A DNA stretch of 31,946 bases from Hypsibius dujardini. Its lineage: Eukaryota > Tardigrada > Eutardigrada > Parachela > Hypsibiidae. A program made the translations under genes and the position numbers. Of the stretch, positions 31,149-31,946 are shown one piece after another; positions within the stretch are counted from its first letter, which is position 1, and each line of letters opens with the position of its first letter. The notes beneath the pieces were generated by a model that was not told where the DNA came from, made no database searches, and saw nothing but the letters and a program-made list of their open reading frames with translations. The stretch lies in NCBI GenBank assembly GCA_001579985.1, contig LRSR01006096.1, positions 1 through 31,946 of the forward strand. Direction: 5' to 3'.

Positions 31149-31946
31149 CCCACCAAAAGATTACACAAATTCTGATATTGCGAGCAGAAAAACAGTGAAC
31201 GAGGACAGTGGGTAGAGGAGGTCGGGAACGGCCAAGCGGAAAAAAACACTGGCATTGACAGCATAAAGTGAAACGTCAACAAATATTCAGGCCCATGTGG
31301 CGTGCCATTCATCTCAAATTGTACCACACAGCGGCCCATCAATAATAATTTTGAGTCCGCCGTTCTGTCTATGCGAGTGAGACTCGTTCTCATTTGGGAA
31401 TCGGAATCATCGGGTGCCTGGTTAATGTTCTAAGCCTGGTGCAAGCATTTTCAATTCGGTCTGGAAGAGCCACAGTTATATAAGACCAATCTGAATTCGC
31501 CAGTAAAATTCTTGGTACAGTAGGAGGCTAGTTTTAGGGGCTCGCTGTCCAGATGATTTTTCCGTGTCAGCTGCTGACAGAGGCGCGAGTTAGCTGGCGT
31601 GAAACAGATCAACTGATACAGCACTTTATGCTGTCCTGTCTCAGGGCGCAAAATCGTTTGTTAACGTAAATTTTGCCCGAGCCGGACAAGAGTTCGGAAT
31701 TAATTTTTAAGTTTGATGTTGCGGAATTTAGCACAGTATCGTGCGGTTAAAGACCGATCTCTGAGGTAGTTAATAATTTGTCCAACAAGTGGCGCACTTC
31801 GATCAACCGGCGGTGGGCGGTGCGGTGGGCGGTGCGGTGGGCGGTGGGCGCGGCGGGAGGCAAAATTCTCTTACAATTAGAATGAACTAGAACTTTCGTT
31901 TGGGGGTGGCAAAAACTGGACTAAATAAAAATGTTAACTAAAACAA
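31149..31946. other. RGP1 upstream region with TATA-like site and a G-rich tandem block
   Basis: The region holds the expected RGP1 promoter (minus strand). TTATATAA at 31476-31483 is nearly palindromic, with GATTGG (a CCAAT box on the other strand) beside it. At 31809-31860 the unit GGTGGGCGGTGC repeats about three times and gives five GGG runs, a possible G-quadruplex. No gene was found to the right edge. Confidence 0.4.

Overview
This is animal (metazoan) nuclear DNA, probably from a protostome invertebrate. The clearest genes are animal families: a Shaker-type voltage-gated K+ channel, a Qa-SNARE syntaxin, GNB1L and RGP1. They are split by many GT-AG introns of about 80 to 1,900 bp, and the space between them is AT-rich with small palindromic transposons and microsatellites. 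I cannot name the species. No rRNA, tRNA, CRISPR or prokaryotic feature was seen. Exons were joined by hand: every junction used for the four multi-exon genes has GT..AG ends and keeps the reading phase.

Layout. 1-212: possible last exon of a membrane-protein gene (+). 621-1011: a 391-bp inverted-repeat transposon with a 9-bp target duplication. 2659-7454 (-): a complete Kv channel of 425 residues in four exons. A second possible first exon lies at 9729-9913. Two copies of one foldback transposon (4131-4650 and 7807-8309) sit in or beside this locus. 8310-13800 is mostly non-coding, with another inverted-repeat element at 9044-9430. 13930-16615 (-): a syntaxin in eight exons with an unusual C-terminal tail. 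17264-17960: coding-like but frame-broken DNA that I could not resolve. 18670-19218: a roughly 220-bp direct duplication. 21406-22065 (-): a single-exon ankyrin-repeat protein. 22845-25300 is repeat-rich. 25662-27443 (+): GNB1L in two exons, followed by 28492-31148 (-): RGP1 in seven exons. These last two genes are convergent.

Functional themes. RGP1 (Rab6 GEF subunit) and the syntaxin both serve membrane traffic. GNB1L is tied to PIKK kinase stability. The Kv channel controls membrane excitability. Apart from the GNB1L/RGP1 convergence, nothing indicates that the genes work as a unit. The most unusual points are protein-level departures in the channel (Trp in the filter segment, no PVP hinge, almost no C-terminal tail) and in the syntaxin (prolines inside the SNARE helix, a 50-residue tail beyond the membrane). 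At the DNA level there are several strong palindromes and hairpins. I saw no convincing new defence or mobile-gene system.
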